Positions 62,176 to 64,000 of a stretch of 64,000 bases of DNA are shown here, in pieces; positions within the stretch are counted from its first letter, which is position 1; each line of letters begins with the position of its first letter. The position numbers and the translations under genes were made by a program. The stretch spans positions 29,831,776-29,895,775 of the forward strand of contig JAMXIF010001253.1 of the NCBI GenBank assembly GCA_028583685.1, read 5' to 3'. Source of the stretch: Petaurus breviceps papuanus. Its lineage: Eukaryota > Chordata > Mammalia > Diprotodontia > Petauridae. The notes below the pieces were generated by a model. That model made no database searches. It was not told the DNA's origin and worked only from the letters and a program-made list of their open reading frames with translations.

Positions 62176-63349
62176 TCCATCCAGTCCAGCCCAAGCCTGA
62201 ATAGGAATCTTCTAACATATCCCTGGCAGCATTTCTCATTTAAAATATCTCCCATAATTTATACCTTTCAAGAATGTCAAAGATGACCAGGCAGGTGTTG
62301 GGAGATAGGGTGTGCTTCCCAGAGGCCCTATAATCATATTAGGTAGCCTCTTATTCTGTCTACACATAAACAGACCCTGGCACCCCAGAAACTAATTTTT
62401 TTTACAAACATGTGATGTCAATGTGCCTTCTTATCATTTGCAAATTTCTCTTTAAAATTCAAAAAAACATTATATTTCATTAAAAATCCCAGTAAACAGG
62501 ACTACCGGCAATTAAATTTTTACTATCAAATGCCTCTAAACCACTGACCCCCTAGATACTTCTATTCTTCTAACAGTGTAAAGGAACCTGAAACAATGCT
62601 CCACAAGGAGGCTGGAGATGCATTTTTCGGCAAACAATCCTGTGTGAACGTCTTGGCTCCCAGGAATCTCCCTAATGTCTCAGACACTTAGGTGTGGTGG
62701 GTGAGGTGCCCCAAGACTAAAGGTGTTACGCCATTTTCAGCAGCATTTTGCAACATCCAATTGTTATCAGGACAGGCAGCAGTTTTCAAAGTCATTCAAT
62801 CAGCAAATATTTACTGAGCACCTACTATTTCTTTACCAAATTACTCTGGAGATAATCTGAACTCTGTCCAAATTCCAGAATTTAGAAAAAAAACACACAG
62901 ACATCCAGAAGGAACTTAGTTCCTCAGCATGCATTTGGGGTGGAGGGAAAGGTAGGGTGGAGAAAACAGAAAGAAAAATACCCTTAGAAGAAACTGGCTG
63001 TGAAATAGGCTTGAGGTACGTTTCCTCAGGCCCAGCTGGGCAAACTTCCATGACAGGAAGGCAGATGGCTGAGAGGGAAGGACTCCTTAAGTCAAGAAGG
63101 TTCAGAAGAATCCAGGGAGAGGGAAACCGAACTGACCCTACTGGTTTGAACACTGGGAATCTTGCAAAGACCAAGCAGCAACAGAAGCCTTTCAGGTGTG
63201 GGCAGAAAGCCAGCTCTGTGGGAGAGCTATGAGTGATTATATTAGTCCTTGTAGAGAGAATCACATAATCTCAGCATCAGAAGTGAATTCAGAGGCTATC
63301 TACCCACCCCACACACCCCATGGGCAAGTTCCAGCCTGCGTTGTAATGA
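62176..63349. other. Largely unassigned, non-repetitive-looking sequence
   Basis: 62790-62832 is an L2 or MIR terminus in antisense ('agcaaatatttactgagcac'). 63255-63310 has a weak MIR3-like trace. The rest shows no repeat I know. Frames at 62833-63264 (minus) and 62957-63519 (plus) overlap on opposite strands and have no recognisable domain. Confidence 0.4.
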
Positions 63350-63640
63350 GGGGGTCCCTATGCCTTCTATTACACTCCTCCAACAACATTTACAGAGCAC
63401 TACAGGCATCTCCTGGCCTATGTTTAATAATCAGCTTCTCTCCCTTCCAAAAATATATACACACACTCTATGCTGCATTATTAACACATCCTAAAGTCCA
63501 GATAATCACAAAAAGATAAATCAAGTTCTGATTTCTAACAATTGCTCATTTCTGAGGTATAAATTCTCACACTGAAAATTTAAACAATCAAATTAGATAA
63601 GGTTAGAGCTGGTTCCAACATACCCTTGCCTCTAAGGTCT
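63350..63640 (+). mobile_element. hAT-like family Y copy, worn
   Basis: It has 'ctatgctgcattattaacac', 'gataatcacaaaaagataaa', 'tcatttctgaggtataaatt', 'ctcacactgaaaatttaaac' and 'gagctggttccaacataccc', in the order of the 58685 copy. Its 5' end is poorly preserved. Confidence 0.5.
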
Positions 63641-64000
63641 AACTAGGAGCTTATCCCTTATTTATGAAGTTTTCAGATCCTGCTTATCTTTAAAGACAGG
63701 CTTATCAGCTACCTCCTTCAGACCCTGGAATGATGTGTCACAATAACCCTAAGTACCAGCTTGTCTCAGATGAAGAACAATGATTTGATGATCTTTCAGT
63801 ATTCTTCTTTCAATTTTCTTATGATTTGATTCATCCTAGGAAATAGTCATTTGCCTAAGGTTATAAACCATTTGCGGTAACTGAATAGAAATGCATGCTG
63901 ATACATGCAGGGAATGAGATGACCCAAAGTATGTGTCAGCTGATGATTGCATGGCTGTAATTCTCTCCTACCTTCACCCCTACTACAACACAAAATTATC
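63641..64000. other. Unassigned sequence
   Basis: I see no repeat or gene to the window end. Confidence 0.4.

Noticed and set aside
62833-63519. Frames of 143, 91 and 107 residues on both strands
   Set aside because: Overlapping opposite frames without domains or codon bias I can see. Possible but unsupported as exons.
1-64000. A new multi-gene system (defence, toxin or biosynthetic)
   Set aside because: No credible gene cluster exists here. All coding-like signals trace to LINE ORF2 relics or simple repeats.

Overview
The window is non-coding marsupial DNA, almost certainly from a nuclear chromosome. I identify it as marsupial by its abundant CORE-SINEs (heads like GGCAGCTAGGTGGCACAGTG, core like TGTGACCCTGGGCAAGTCAC, and RTE-like tails such as GTCACGAAGAGTCAGACATG). 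Marsupial-type L1 3' ends, numerous L2 and MIR relics and RTE-clade LINE pieces support this. A younger tRNA-headed SINE (head GGCTCAGCGAGTAAGAGC) occurs six times; it may point to an Australidelphian host, but I cannot confirm the species. I find no convincing protein-coding exon, functional RNA gene, CRISPR array or operon. Open frames are short and fall in retroelement relics or simple repeats.

Layout. 1-11 kb: L1, L2 and MIR relics, a TA-flanked MITE inside an L1, and clustered SINEs. 11-14.8 kb: an LTR-like piece, a SINE with a 15-bp target duplication, a decayed L1 and fragments of related L1s on opposite strands. 15-18 kb: largely unassigned sequence with a 23-bp palindromic minisatellite. 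18.4-21 kb: an old L1 ORF2. 21-27.3 kb: L2, L1 and MIR relics, a 215-bp inverted repeat built from L2, and an LTR at about 26.9-27.2 kb. 27-33 kb: hAT-type fragments, SINEs and unassigned islands. 33.2-35.4 kb: the longest L2 copy, with an (AT)n tract holding a 10-N assembly gap. 36-41.6 kb: MITEs, hAT relics, RTE pieces and one RTE LINE insertion with a 12-bp target duplication. 42-48 kb: L2, RTE, CR1/L3 and MIR relics. 49-52.4 kb: an unidentified segment, a three-layer SINE/L1/SINE nest and a CpG-bearing segment. 53-57.6 kb: two tandem SINEs inside an L1, a 110-bp inverted repeat, GATA/GA arrays and an L2 > hAT > L1 nest. 57.7-64 kb: SINEs, a 7SL RNA pseudogene inside an L2, a long CT array and a third copy of a hAT-like family.

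Nothing here is a cooperating gene system. The most useful results are the datable nested insertions, several inverted-repeat structures, the 7SL pseudogene and a few non-repetitive islands that may be regulatory. Family names come from memory of consensus sequences, and older fragment boundaries are accurate to roughly 10-30 bases.
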